Positions 35,277 through 43,884 of a DNA stretch of 64,000 bases are shown in pieces. The notes beneath the pieces are model-generated. The model did not search any database. It saw only the letters and a program-made list of their open reading frames with translations, and was not told the DNA's origin. Source of the DNA: Fodinicola acaciae (GTDB lineage: Bacteria > Actinomycetota > Actinomycetes > Mycobacteriales > HKI-0501). A program made the position numbers and the translations under genes. Within the stretch, counting starts at the first letter, position 1, and each line of letters starts with the position of its first letter. The DNA lies in assembly GCF_010993745.1 (NCBI RefSeq), contig NZ_WOTN01000002.1:1798001-1862000 (forward strand), written 5' to 3'.

Positions 35277-37763
35277 ATGGCTCGCCGTAAGGCGCCGACC
35301 ACCAAGGTGGACCCGGCCGCGTTCGACAGCGCCGGCGCGAACGTCTACGAGAATCCGGTGAAGACCGAGATCGAGGACTCCTACCTGGAGTACGCGTACT
35401 CGGTCATCCACTCGCGCGCGCTGCCGGACGCCCGCGACGGTCTCAAGCCGGTGCACCGCCGGATTTTGTTCTCCATGAACGAAAACGGCTATCGGCCGAG
35501 CCACGCGTACGTGAAGTGCTCGCGGGTCGTCGGTGACGTGATGGGCAAATACCATCCGCACGGCGACCTGGCGATCTACGACGCGCTCGTACGCCTGGCG
35601 CAGGACTTTTCCTTGAACGTCCCGCTCATCGACGGCCACGGAAACTTCGGGTCGCCAGACGACGGCCCGGCCGCCTCGCGTTACACCGAGAGCCGGCTGT
35701 CGGCCGAGGCGATGTTGCTGGTCGGTGAGCTCGGCGAGGAGACCGTCGACACTTACCCCAACTACGACGGCTCGCTCATGCAGCCGATGGTGTTGCCGGC
35801 AGCCTATCCAAACCTGCTGGTCAACGGCTCGTCCGGGATCGCGGTCGGGATGGCGACCAACATGATCCCGCACAACATGGGTGAGGTGATCGCGGCCGCG
35901 CGGTGGCTGATCACCCATCCGACCGCCACGCTCGACAAGCTGATGGAGTTCGTACCGGGTCCCGACCTGCCGACCGGCGGGATTTTGCTCGGCCTGGACG
36001 AGGTCCGCAAGGCATACGAGACGGGCCGTGGTGTCGTACGGATGCGTGCGCGCGTGCAGACCGGTCCGCTGGAAGGCAGCCGCGGCCGGCAGGCGATCAC
36101 CGTGACGGAGCTGCCGTACGGTGTCGGGCCGGAGAAGATCATCGAGCGGATCACCGACGAGGTCACCAAATCCAAGCGGCTGACCGGCATCGCCGACGTC
36201 AAGGACCTCACCGACCGGGAAAACGGCACGCGGCTGGTGATCGAGTGCAAGGCCGGCATCAACCCGCAGGCTCTGCTCGCCGACCTTTACCGCCTGACGC
36301 CGATGGAGCAGTCGTTCGGCATCAACAACCTGGTACTGGTCGACGGACAGCCGCAGACGCTCGGTCTCAAACCGCTGCTGGAGGTCTTCCTCAACCACCG
36401 CTACGAGGTGGTGACCAGGCGTACGGCCTATCGCAAGCGCAAGCGCGAGGAGCGGCTGCATCTGGTCGAGGGCCTGCTCAAGGCGCTGCTGGACATCGAC
36501 AAGGTCATCCGGCTGATCCGCAACAGCGACAACGCGCAGGCCGCCAAGGAAGGCCTGATGAAGCAGTTCAGGCTGTCCGAGATCCAGGCGACGTACATCC
36601 TGGACACGCCGCTGCGCCGGCTGACCAAGTACGACAAGCTGGAGCTGGAGGCCGAGCAGGACAAGCTGCACGAGGAGATCGCCGAGCTGACCCAGATCCT
36701 GGAGGACGACTCGGTCCTGAAGAAGCTGGTGTCCAGCGAGCTGGCCAAGGTCGCCAAGGACTTCCCGACCGAGCGGCGGACCACCCTGATGGACGGCGAC
36801 CTCAAGGAGGTGCTGGCCGCGTCCAAGCCGGCCGGTCCGCTGGAGATCGCCGACGACCCGTGCCAGGTGATCCTGTCCGCGACCGGGCTGCTGGCGCGTA
36901 CGGCCGCCGAGTCCGAGGAGGTCGCCGAGGCCAAGCGGCGCAGCGGCCGCACCAAACACGACGCGGTCGCCGCGGTCGTCCATTCCACCGCTCGCGGACA
37001 GATCCTGATCGTCACCAGCCGCGGCCGCGCGTTCAAGACCGACGTGTTGCCGCTGCCGGTGCTGCCGGAGCAGGACGGTGTCGTATCACTTCGCGGCGGC
37101 ATGCCGGTGCGCGAGCTGATCAGCCTGGAGAAGGGCGAAAACGTCGTCGGCATCGCGCCGTTGGCTGAGGACAACGGAAACTCGCCCGGTCTGGCGATGG
37201 GCACGCGGCACGGCGTGGTCAAGGTGTGCGCTCCGGACTGGCCGGTGCGCTCCGACGAGTTCGAGGTGATCGGCCTCAAGGACGGCGACGAGGTGGTCGG
37301 CGCGACCTGGCTGACCGACGGCGACGAGACGCTCGCCTTCCTGGCCAGCGACGCGTCGCTGCTGCGCTATGCCGCCTCGCTCGTACGCCCACAGGGACTC
37401 AAAGGCGGCGGCATGGCCGGCATCAACCTGGCCGCCGGCGCGCACGTGGTCTTCTTCGGCGCCCTGCGCACCGACGACACCGAGCACGGCGAGCCGATGG
37501 TCATCACCGCCACCGGCACCAGCGTCAAGGTGACCCCTTTCGCCGAGTATCCGGCAAAAGGCCGCGCCACTGGTGGCGTACGCTCGCACCGGTTCCTGAA
37601 AGGCGAGCACGGCCTGGTGGTCGGCTGGATCGGTCCGCGCCCGGCCGGCTCCAGCCTCAAGGGCGACCCGATCGAGCTGCCCGAGCCCAACCCCCGCCGC
37701 GACGGCTCCGGCTCCTGGCACCCCGGCCCCGAGGTCGTCGGCCACCTCATCGAACGCGGCTAG
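35277..37763 (+). CDS. DNA topoisomerase IIA subunit A (ParC/GyrA type)
   Basis: 828 aa. Breakage-reunion domain with KPVHRRILFSM, GKYHPHGDLAIYDALVR and catalytic Y136 (AASRYTES), then a coiled-coil tower and a C-terminal six-bladed wrapping domain. The GyrA box (QRRGGKG) is not intact; the matching position reads PQGLKGGG, which favours a topoisomerase IV-like decatenase. The residue equivalent to E. coli GyrA Ser83 is Leu98. The 3' end is followed within 25 bp by repeat copy R2. Confidence 0.93.
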   Translation: MARRKAPTTKVDPAAFDSAGANVYENPVKTEIEDSYLEYAYSVIHSRALPDARDGLKPVHRRILFSMNENGYRPSHAYVKCSRVVGDVMGKYHPHGDLAIYDALVRLAQDFSLNVPLIDGHGNFGSPDDGPAASRYTESRLSAEAMLLVGELGEETVDTYPNYDGSLMQPMVLPAAYPNLLVNGSSGIAVGMATNMIPHNMGEVIAAARWLITHPTATLDKLMEFVPGPDLPTGGILLGLDEVRKAYETGRGVVRMRARVQTGPLEGSRGRQAITVTELPYGVGPEKIIERITDEVTKSKRLTGIADVKDLTDRENGTRLVIECKAGINPQALLADLYRLTPMEQSFGINNLVLVDGQPQTLGLKPLLEVFLNHRYEVVTRRTAYRKRKREERLHLVEGLLKALLDIDKVIRLIRNSDNAQAAKEGLMKQFRLSEIQATYILDTPLRRLTKYDKLELEAEQDKLHEEIAELTQILEDDSVLKKLVSSELAKVAKDFPTERRTTLMDGDLKEVLAASKPAGPLEIADDPCQVILSATGLLARTAAESEEVAEAKRRSGRTKHDAVAAVVHSTARGQILIVTSRGRAFKTDVLPLPVLPEQDGVVSLRGGMPVRELISLEKGENVVGIAPLAEDNGNSPGLAMGTRHGVVKVCAPDWPVRSDEFEVIGLKDGDEVVGATWLTDGDETLAFLASDASLLRYAASLVRPQGLKGGGMAGINLAAGAHVVFFGALRTDDTEHGEPMVITATGTSVKVTPFAEYPAKGRATGGVRSHRFLKGEHGLVVGWIGPRPAGSSLKGDPIELPEPNPRRDGSGSWHPGPEVVGHLIERG

Positions 37764-37785
37764 CCCGGGCCACCCGCCGCCGGAG

Positions 37786-38302
37786 CCTAAATGTCCTAGT
37801 TTCATGTCTTGTTAAGCAAGTATTAACGCACTGAGTCGCAGCACCCGCATTGTCAGCCACACCAGTAACACCCACCCTGGCAGCCGCTCAATGTTCGCAA
37901 GGCCCCCATGCGTGCGTCAGACGCACGTAAGGAGGCCCTGCTACCAACACACAAACCGTCAAGACGGATATGTAGCGCTACAGGAAGATCGTTTGGCGTC
38001 CAGACCGACGGGTTGCTTCCCATCCGTGACCGAGCAAGCCCGGAAAACCCAGCCCCGCACGAAACCGCCGCCCGCACCCCCATGCACACAGATTGGCGTT
38101 CGCGCGCCCCCTCCCTTGAGGTCGCTCGCCGCGTAGGCGCGCCCGCCGCGCAGGCGAAAAACCAACCACCCACACACGCAACAACCAGAAAACCCAACCA
38201 CCCCCCAACGCACCAAACAGAAACCCGCCACCCACCCACCCAACGCAACATCCAGAACCCCGCAACCACCTAACGCAACAAAGGAACATCCCAACCCGAT
38301 CG
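37786..38302 (+). repeat. Repeated composite element, copy 2 (R2), hairpin deleted
   Basis: Begins within the core (37789-37825, palindrome CTTGTTAAGCAAG at 37808-37820), lacks the ORF, carries about 100 bp of private sequence with two perfect small palindromes (CGTGCGT-CAG-ACGCACG near 37911-37927; TGTAGCGCTACA 37971-37982), and then rejoins the family at GACGGGTTGCTTCCC (about 38007). Where R1 and R3 have the 147-bp hairpin, R2 has only its last ten bases (GAGCAAGCCC). The GC block (38101-38154) and about four tandem units follow. It ends where a broken MFS gene begins. Confidence 0.75.
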
Positions 38303-38306
38303 CCAG

Positions 38307-38684
38307 CGGTCTCCTGCTGCTCGCGGCCGGCCAGGGCGGTGTCGCGTTTCGGCGTGGAAACGCTTTTCGTCGTCCTCGTCGTCTTCCTGCTGTCGATGAG
38401 GCTGGGGATCAGCCTGGTCATGCCGGCCGCGACCGATCTGGTGGTCGGCTCGGCGCCACGGCAGCTGCCCGGAGCAGACGGTGTTGATGCTGTCCGGGAC
38501 GCTCGGCGCGGCGGTTTCCGGCTCGGTGATCGCGGCCAGCGCGCCGGGTTTCGCCGGCCAGGCGGTCGCGACCGGCGTACGCGTCGGCTTCGTCGCCGGA
38601 TTCGCGCACGCCGCCGTCCTCGGGGCCGCGATCAGCACGGTCGCCGCGCTGGTCGTCGCGGCGACCATCCGCCGCGTCAGCTGA
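38307..38684 (+). pseudogene. MFS transporter C-terminal remnant, frameshifted
   Basis: Three short frames in succession read as the last part of a DHA2-type exporter: IASGLLLLAAGQ (38307-38342), then VETLFVVLVVFLLSMRLGIS and VMPAATDLVVGSAP, then LMLSGTLGAAVSGSVIAASA to the stop at 38684. Homology begins exactly at the border of R2, so about two thirds of the gene is missing. Confidence 0.75.
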
Positions 38685-39855
38685 ACGGGTCCAGCGTGAC
38701 CGACGCCTGTTGCGGATTTCCGTCGTGCACCAATGATTCGAAGTTTCCGACATCGTCGAAGGCGAAACCGTACGCCTTGCCGTCGACCATCTGCGCGTGG
38801 ATGAGCCTGGCGTAGTGGTTGGTCAGTGACTCCTGATAGAAGTCGGCCGGGTTGGTGTCCGGCTGGTTGGCGTTGGCCAGCAGCGTCGACCGGTTGAAAC
38901 CGGCGCACAGCGTACGCGAGATCGGTCCGCGCACCTGGTCGTTTGGCGCGTCCAACAGCTTGTAGCAGCCGAAAACGCTGTCCGAGTCGGGTTTCTGGAA
39001 GCTGGTGACGACCGCCCCGGAGCTGTTGGTGAAGTTCATGATATTGCCGGAAACTTTGCCGAAATAGCGCGTGTTCGGCTGATCCGCGAACGGGGTCACG
39101 GTCAGCGTCGACGTGCTGTATTTGGTCCAGACGCGGTTGATGTAGTCGTCCAGATAGCCGTTGGAGATCGCGCCGGTCTCGATGCCGTGTCCTGGCGACA
39201 GAGCGCGGATGACGTTGCCGCCGGAGTCGGTCTGGATCAGGTTTCCCCAGCCGCCTGCCTGGTTGCGCAGGCCGGACAGCACGGCGTTGTATCCGCCGGA
39301 TCTCAGGTGTCCGGTGGTTTTCGTGGAGCCGTCGGCGAGCCGCACCCCGACCGCGTACGGCGCGGAGAACATGTCGACCTGCGTGCTGTTGATGTAGAGA
39401 CCGGAGTCGTCGAGCGTGTATTCCGACCAGTTGAACAGGATGTCGTGGTTGGGGTCGCTCGGGTTCTGCACCGCCGGCTGCACGAGGCCGCCGGTCGCCA
39501 ACTGGAAGACGAGCTTGCGGCCGTACGAGAAATACAACCGGCCGGAAAACTTGGGGATCTGGATGGTGACCGACTGGCCGTTGGCAGGTCCGGGGATCGA
39601 TGCGTCCGGAGCCGGCACCGGCGGCGCGCCGCCGGGCGGCCAGGCGTGGAAGTTGCCGCCCGCGTCGGCCCAGCCCTGTTGGCCGGTGGCGAGGAATGTG
39701 CCGAGATCGTAAAGGAAAACCGGATCCGACCGGCCGGAGTTGTTGGTGATCGTCAGCGGGATCGTGGCCGGGACGGCGCTGGCGGCCGCGGCCGGTGCCA
39801 AGCCGATCGCCAGCGCCATCGCGCAGGCGGCGGCCAGCAGCTTACGTCTGTCCAT
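38677..39855 (-). CDS. Secreted GH64-type beta-1,3-glucanase
   Basis: 392 aa from ATG 39855 (GGAGG upstream). Signal peptide MDRRKLLAAACAMALAIGLA, cleavage near AASA. The mature enzyme has the thaumatin-like-fold pattern of glycoside hydrolase family 64: PLTITNNSGRSDPVFLYDLG, IPKFSGRLYFSYGRKL, FNWSEYTLDDSGLYINSTQV, HARLIH-like C-terminus ARLIHAQMVDGKAYGFAFDD. GH64 enzymes release laminaripentaose from beta-1,3-glucan and help actinomycetes attack fungal walls. Confidence 0.8.
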   Translation of the reverse strand: MDRRKLLAAACAMALAIGLAPAAAASAVPATIPLTITNNSGRSDPVFLYDLGTFLATGQQGWADAGGNFHAWPPGGAPPVPAPDASIPGPANGQSVTIQIPKFSGRLYFSYGRKLVFQLATGGLVQPAVQNPSDPNHDILFNWSEYTLDDSGLYINSTQVDMFSAPYAVGVRLADGSTKTTGHLRSGGYNAVLSGLRNQAGGWGNLIQTDSGGNVIRALSPGHGIETGAISNGYLDDYINRVWTKYSTSTLTVTPFADQPNTRYFGKVSGNIMNFTNSSGAVVTSFQKPDSDSVFGCYKLLDAPNDQVRGPISRTLCAGFNRSTLLANANQPDTNPADFYQESLTNHYARLIHAQMVDGKAYGFAFDDVGNFESLVHDGNPQQASVTLDPFS

Positions 39856-40005
39856 CACGACCTCCGGTGCAGGGGAGGGAAGCTGGCAACGTTCCCGGGA
39901 ACGTACCCGGTGGGACATCTCGTGTCAATGCTTGAGTAAAGCCGTGAAAAAGGGTGCCGCGAAAACTCCTGGCGGTCCGGCCGTACGGCTGGCAAACTCG
40001 TGATC

Positions 40006-40125
40006 ATGTTCGCGACGGTCGTCACCGGTGTGCCGGCAGGCGTCAGCCTGTCTGGTGCGGTCGAGGCTGCGCGGGTTCAAGGACAGGCCGCAGTCGACGC
40101 GTTGTTGGACGGCGCTCGAATCTGA
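40006..40125 (+). CDS. Small ORF (39 aa) in the EF-Tu leader
   Basis: ATG 40006 (or GTG 40000) to TGA 40123-40125: [20 protein letters not shown] followed by 19 more residues ending DALLDGARI. It looks like ordinary protein sequence and its stop codon touches the first base of the following hairpin. It could be a leader peptide, a tiny gene with its own terminator, or a gene remnant. Confidence 0.3.
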   Translation: MFATVVTGVPAGVSLSGAVEAARVQGQAAVDALLDGARI

Positions 40126-40160
40126 CCCTCCTCCGTCGCGGAGGACCACCGGAGGAGGGT
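40125..40160 (+). terminator. Inverted repeat with two mutually exclusive hairpins upstream of EF-Tu
   Basis: ACCCTCCTCCG (40125-40135) pairs perfectly with CGGAGGAGGGT (40150-40160). Alternatively CCTCCG (40130-40135) pairs with CGGAGG (40139-40144) in a tight triloop hairpin, which blocks the larger one. Either a terminator for the 39-aa ORF or an attenuator in the EF-Tu leader. Confidence 0.55.
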
Positions 40161-40289
40161 CGTCTCCGGCAGATTTCCTTTGTCTGCAACGGTTCTGGAC
40201 ATCGTCTCGGATGGCAACCGGGCGTGTCCTCGTTTCCTCGCCACCAGCAGCGGCCGGCAGCCAACCGGTCGCCAGTTTTCGAGGACGTC

Positions 40290-41471
40290 ATGAGCAAGCA
40301 GCAGTTCGTACGGACCAAACCACATCTGAACATCGGCACCATGGGACACGTCGACCACGGCAAGACCACGCTGACGGCGGCGATCACCAAGGTGCTCTCC
40401 GAGCAGGACGGCTCGACGACGAAGTTCGTCGCCTTCGACGGGATCGACCGGGCGCCGGAGGAGCTGGCGCGCGGCATCACGATCACCATCGCGCACGTCG
40501 AGTACGAGACGCCGACGCGGCATTACGCGCACGTCGACATGCCCGGCCACGCCGACTACGTGAAGAACATGATCACCGGCGCGGCTCAGCTGGACGGCGC
40601 GATCCTGGTCGTCTCGGCGCAGGAGGGCAGCATGCCGCAGACCCGCGAGCATGTCGTGCTGGCCCGCCGGATCGGCGTGCCGCACCTGGTCGTCGCGCTC
40701 AACAAGGCCGACGCGGTCGACGACCCGGAGCTGCTCGATCTGGTCGAGCTGGAGGTGCGCGACCTGCTCAGCGCGTACGGTTTCGCCGGCGACGAGGTGC
40801 CGGTCGTACGCGTGTCGGGCCTGCGCGCGCTGGAGGGCGACCCGGTGTGGACCCGGAGCATCGTGGAACTGCTGGAGGCCGTCGACACGTACGTGCCGGA
40901 GCCGCCGCGCCGGCTCGACGAGCCGTTCCTGATGCCGATCGAGAACGTCCTGACGATCACCGGTCGCGGCACGGTCGTGACCGGCGCGGTCGAGCGCGGC
41001 GAGCTGCGCATCGGTCAGCCGGTCGAGGTCGTCGGGTTGGGAGAGACGGTGGCCACCGTGGTCGCCGGCATGGAGACCTTCGGCAAGTCGCTGGAGCAGG
41101 TCCAGGCCGGTGACAACGCGGCGCTGCTGCTGCGCGGTGTCAAGCGTGATCAGGTGCGCCGCGGTCAGGTCGTCGCGCTGCCTGGCAGCGTACGGCCGCA
41201 CCAGCGCTTCCGCGCGCAGCTGTACGCGCTGTCGGCGGCCGAGGGTGGGCGGCGCAAGCCGTTCTTCTCCGGCTATCAGCCGCAGTTCCACTTCCGGACC
41301 GGTGACGTGTCCGGGGTCATGGACTTCGACGGGATGGTGCTGCCCGGCGACTCGGCGCGGGTCGTGGTCGAGTTGGTGCAGCCGGTCGCGCTCGACGAGC
41401 GGTTGGGCTTCGCGGTCCGGGAAGGCGGACTGACGGTGGCCGCGGGTACGGTCGAGGCTGTGCTCGACTGA
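40290..41471 (+). CDS. Divergent elongation factor Tu (Tuf3-like second copy)
   Basis: 393 aa from ATG 40290. GTPase motifs are intact: GHVDHGKT (residues 19-26), RGITI, DMPGH (about 83-87) and NKAD. It differs from housekeeping EF-Tu at otherwise near-invariant places: M84 where Cys is usual in DCPGH, SAQEG for the usual ATDG, and TVAAG for the C-terminal TVGAG. Streptomycetes carry a similar divergent extra copy, tuf3. No rpsL/rpsG/fusA genes are nearby, so it is the accessory copy. A strong terminator follows. Confidence 0.85.
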   Translation: MSKQQFVRTKPHLNIGTMGHVDHGKTTLTAAITKVLSEQDGSTTKFVAFDGIDRAPEELARGITITIAHVEYETPTRHYAHVDMPGHADYVKNMITGAAQLDGAILVVSAQEGSMPQTREHVVLARRIGVPHLVVALNKADAVDDPELLDLVELEVRDLLSAYGFAGDEVPVVRVSGLRALEGDPVWTRSIVELLEAVDTYVPEPPRRLDEPFLMPIENVLTITGRGTVVTGAVERGELRIGQPVEVVGLGETVATVVAGMETFGKSLEQVQAGDNAALLLRGVKRDQVRRGQVVALPGSVRPHQRFRAQLYALSAAEGGRRKPFFSGYQPQFHFRTGDVSGVMDFDGMVLPGDSARVVVELVQPVALDERLGFAVREGGLTVAAGTVEAVLD

Positions 41472-41475
41472 CCCA

Positions 41476-41514
41476 GGCGGCGGTTGCGATCGGATGCCGA
41501 TTGCGACCGCCGCC
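41476..41514 (+). terminator. Strong terminator hairpin after EF-Tu
   Basis: An 18-bp stem with an ATG loop; arms 41476-41493 and 41497-41514. The only two non-Watson-Crick positions are G-U pairs in RNA. It starts four bases after the stop codon of the EF-Tu gene. Confidence 0.85.
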
Positions 41515-41534
41515 GCCCTGTTTGGAGGAACGCC

Positions 41535-42050
41535 ATGAACACCGCGGAGCTGCTGCTCGACGCGTTCGGACGCGTGCATGAGGCCGTACACCGCTCGGTC
41601 GACGGCCTGAAGCCGGCCGACCTGCACCACCGCATCGACCCTGACGCCAACTCGATCGCCTGGCTGGTGTGGCACCTCACGCGCGTGCAGGACGACCATG
41701 TCAGCGAGGTCGCCGGCGTCGAGCAGGTGTGGACGGCGAAAGGCTGGAAGGACCGGTTCGGCCTGCCGTTCGACGCGGCCGAGACCGGCTATGGCCACGG
41801 GTCGGCCGACGTGGCGGCGGTGACGGTCAGCTCCGGCGACCTGCTGACCGGCTATTACGACGCCGTACACGAGCAGACGACCCGCTATGTCGGCGGCCTG
41901 ACCGATGCCGACCTCGACCGCGTCGTGGACACCAACTGGGACCCGCCGGTGACCCTCGGCGTACGGCTGGTCAGCGTCTTCGAGGATGACATCGAACACG
42001 CCGGCCAGGCCGCCTTCCTGCGCGGAGTCCTCGGCCGCACGGGCGGTTGA
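41535..42050 (+). CDS. DinB/DUF664-type mycothiol transferase-like protein
   Basis: 171 aa from ATG 41535 with GGAGGAA upstream. DinB four-helix fold with metal-site signatures: SIAWLVWHLTRVQDDH (two His) and FEDDIEHAGQAAFLRG (third His). DUF664 members are mycothiol- or bacillithiol-dependent transferases. No regulatory neighbour. Confidence 0.8.
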   Translation: MNTAELLLDAFGRVHEAVHRSVDGLKPADLHHRIDPDANSIAWLVWHLTRVQDDHVSEVAGVEQVWTAKGWKDRFGLPFDAAETGYGHGSADVAAVTVSSGDLLTGYYDAVHEQTTRYVGGLTDADLDRVVDTNWDPPVTLGVRLVSVFEDDIEHAGQAAFLRGVLGRTGG

Positions 42051-42117
42051 CGACCGGCGCGGTTCTGTCGGACGCTCTTCGTACGGTGTGAGTGATCGCG
42101 CCGATTGGAGCAGACTG

Positions 42118-42643
42118 ATGACGATGACGGATATCGAGATGGACCCTTTCACTATCGACGGGCACACCGCGGCCGATCTGTCCAACGAGCCTGAGGACGG
42201 GCTTGGCCGTGAGCTGCACGACGGGGTGATCTACGTGGTTCCACCTCGCTCCCCACACGCACCAGTGGACTGAAGACGTGGTCGGCGACGCTCTCAAGGC
42301 GCGTCGGCCGGGCGATGTCTACGTCTTGCATGGAGTTGCCGTCCGCGATGAGACCGACTTCCATGACAATGGTTACGACGCGACCGGCGTGCTGCTCGCG
42401 GTGGAGGTCGCGTCGCGGTCGTCGGTCACCATGGACCGCACGGCCAAGCCCGCCATTTACGCCGAGTGCGGCATCCAGTGGTATTGGCGGGTCGACCGCG
42501 ACTACACCGTGCACTGCTTCCGCCTTGAGGACGGCGCGTACGTCCCGATCGCCAAGGCCGGCCGCGGCGAGCGGATCGAGCTCGACGAGCCGTGGCCGGT
42601 CAGCTTCGCGGCCGACGACCTGGTGCTGCCTCGGCTGAGGTGA
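42118..42643 (+). pseudogene. Uma2-family putative endonuclease gene with a frameshift
   Basis: ATG 42118 (TTGGAG upstream) opens MTMTDIEMDPFTIDGHTAAD...HDGVIYVVPP and meets a stop at 42273. The homology continues one base out of phase from about 42245 (APHTHQWTEDVVGDALKARR, then VLLAVEVASRSS with the catalytic-type ExxS and AECGIQWYWRVD) to the stop at 42643. Removing one C near 42243-42246 restores a single Uma2-like protein of about 175 aa. Either a real frameshift or a sequencing error. Confidence 0.75.
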
Positions 42644-42655
42644 GCCGCGCCGCGG

Positions 42656-43363
42656 TCAGGCGGCGTCGTGGAAGACCAGGCCGAGTGTGTGCCGGATGCC
42701 GGAGCGTACGACGCTGACGCCGTGCCGCACCGGCCCGGTCGACCAGCCGCGCGCCGAGGCCACCGGCCGGTCGCGGGTGGTGAAGATCAGCGCGTGGCCC
42801 TGCCGCAACACCGTGGCGGTGGCGCGCGACTGCGCCCGCGGTCGTTGCTCCACCAGCAAAAACTCGCCGCCGGTGTGGTCGATGCCGGGGCGGTCCAGGC
42901 CGATCACCACCTGCAGCGGGAAAACCAGGTCGCCGTAGAGGTCGCGGTGCAGCGCGTTCCAGTCGTTTTTCTTGTAACGCAACAGGATCGGCGTCGACTT
43001 GGACTGGCCGGCGGCGTGGCACATCTCCAGCCACTTGGTCAGGTCGTCCGGCCACGGCGCCGGCTTGCCGAGCTTTTCGGCCCAGTCGCGGGCGATCGGC
43101 AGCAGGTGCGGATAGAAAGCCTGCCGCAGCTCGGACACCAGGTCGGGCAGCGGATAGTCGAAATATCGGTACTGGCCGGCGCCGAACCGATAGCGTTCCA
43201 TGTCGATCGTCGACCGGAACAACGCGGGCTTGTCATACAGAGCCGAAATACGCGCGCACTGCGCGCCGGTCAGCACCTGGCCGACCGGCGCACAACCATA
43301 CGCGTCCAGCTCCTCGACGATGCCGTCCCAGTCGGCCTTGTCGATACGCTGAACCACGCTCAT
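42656..43363 (-). CDS. 2OG-Fe(II) oxygenase, operon with MGMT
   Basis: 235 aa from ATG 43363. Double-stranded beta-helix features: HRDLYGDLVFPLQVVIGLDR (the H-x-D metal pair), GGEFLLVEQRPR, and RHTLGLVFHD at the end (distal metal or 2OG Arg region). Translationally coupled to the alkylguanine transferase gene (ATGA overlap at 43360), which suggests an AlkB-like role in repair of alkylated nucleic acid, though the sequence is not a close AlkB. Confidence 0.75.
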   Translation of the reverse strand: MSVVQRIDKADWDGIVEELDAYGCAPVGQVLTGAQCARISALYDKPALFRSTIDMERYRFGAGQYRYFDYPLPDLVSELRQAFYPHLLPIARDWAEKLGKPAPWPDDLTKWLEMCHAAGQSKSTPILLRYKKNDWNALHRDLYGDLVFPLQVVIGLDRPGIDHTGGEFLLVEQRPRAQSRATATVLRQGHALIFTTRDRPVASARGWSTGPVRHGVSVVRSGIRHTLGLVFHDAA

Positions 43364-43836
43364 GACAGCTCCAGCTGCGGCTGCAGCACGCCTTCGTGGG
43401 TCAACAGGAACTCCTTGCGGTCCAGCCCGCCGGCATATCCGGTGAGTGACCCGTCCGCACCGATGACCCGGTGACATGGGCGTACGACCAGCAGCGGATT
43501 GGCACCGATCGCCGCCGCCACCGCGCGGACCCGCTCGCGTGGCAGCCCAAGCCGGTCGGTCAGGTCGCCGTAGGAAATCGTTTTGCCGTAAGGAATCCTG
43601 TCGATCTCGTCCCACACGCGCCGCTGGAAGTCGGTGCCGGCGGTGGCCAGCTCCAGCTCGAAAACCGTACGTGTGCCGGCGAAATACTCCGCGAGCTGCT
43701 GCTTTTCCTTGTCGAAGGCGGCCAACTGCCAGTCGGGGTCGACTGTGCCGGACATCGACACCGACGCCAGCTTGCCATCGACCGCGGTGAGCACCAGCTC
43801 GCCGACCGGGCTGTCGATCCTCGTGTACGTAATCAT
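43360..43836 (-). CDS. ogt: Methylated-DNA--protein-cysteine methyltransferase
   Basis: 158 aa. The active-site motif PCHRV (C121) is preceded by helix-turn-helix text AAIGANPLLVVR and followed by GYAGGLDRKEFLLTHEG. The N-terminal half is the short RNase-H-like domain. It repairs O6-alkylguanine by irreversible transfer to the Cys. First gene of a two-gene repair operon. Confidence 0.95.
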   Translation of the reverse strand: MITYTRIDSPVGELVLTAVDGKLASVSMSGTVDPDWQLAAFDKEKQQLAEYFAGTRTVFELELATAGTDFQRRVWDEIDRIPYGKTISYGDLTDRLGLPRERVRAVAAAIGANPLLVVRPCHRVIGADGSLTGYAGGLDRKEFLLTHEGVLQPQLELS

Positions 43837-43884
43837 GTTTCTATTCTGGGACGCGAGGTCAGCAATGGCTGGCGGAAATCGGAC

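Larger units (their letters stand above)
39856..40289. other. Leader region between GH64 gene and EF-Tu gene
   Basis: Divergent promoter region of the glucanase (39856 on), a 39-codon ORF (40006-40125), a strong inverted repeat (40125-40160), and about 130 bp of untranslated sequence before the EF-Tu ATG. Described separately below. No other feature is seen. Confidence 0.5.

Noticed and set aside
39954-40289. N-terminal extension of EF-Tu from 39954
   Set aside because: EF-Tu homology starts at ATG 40290. The extension reads through the hairpin and has random composition.
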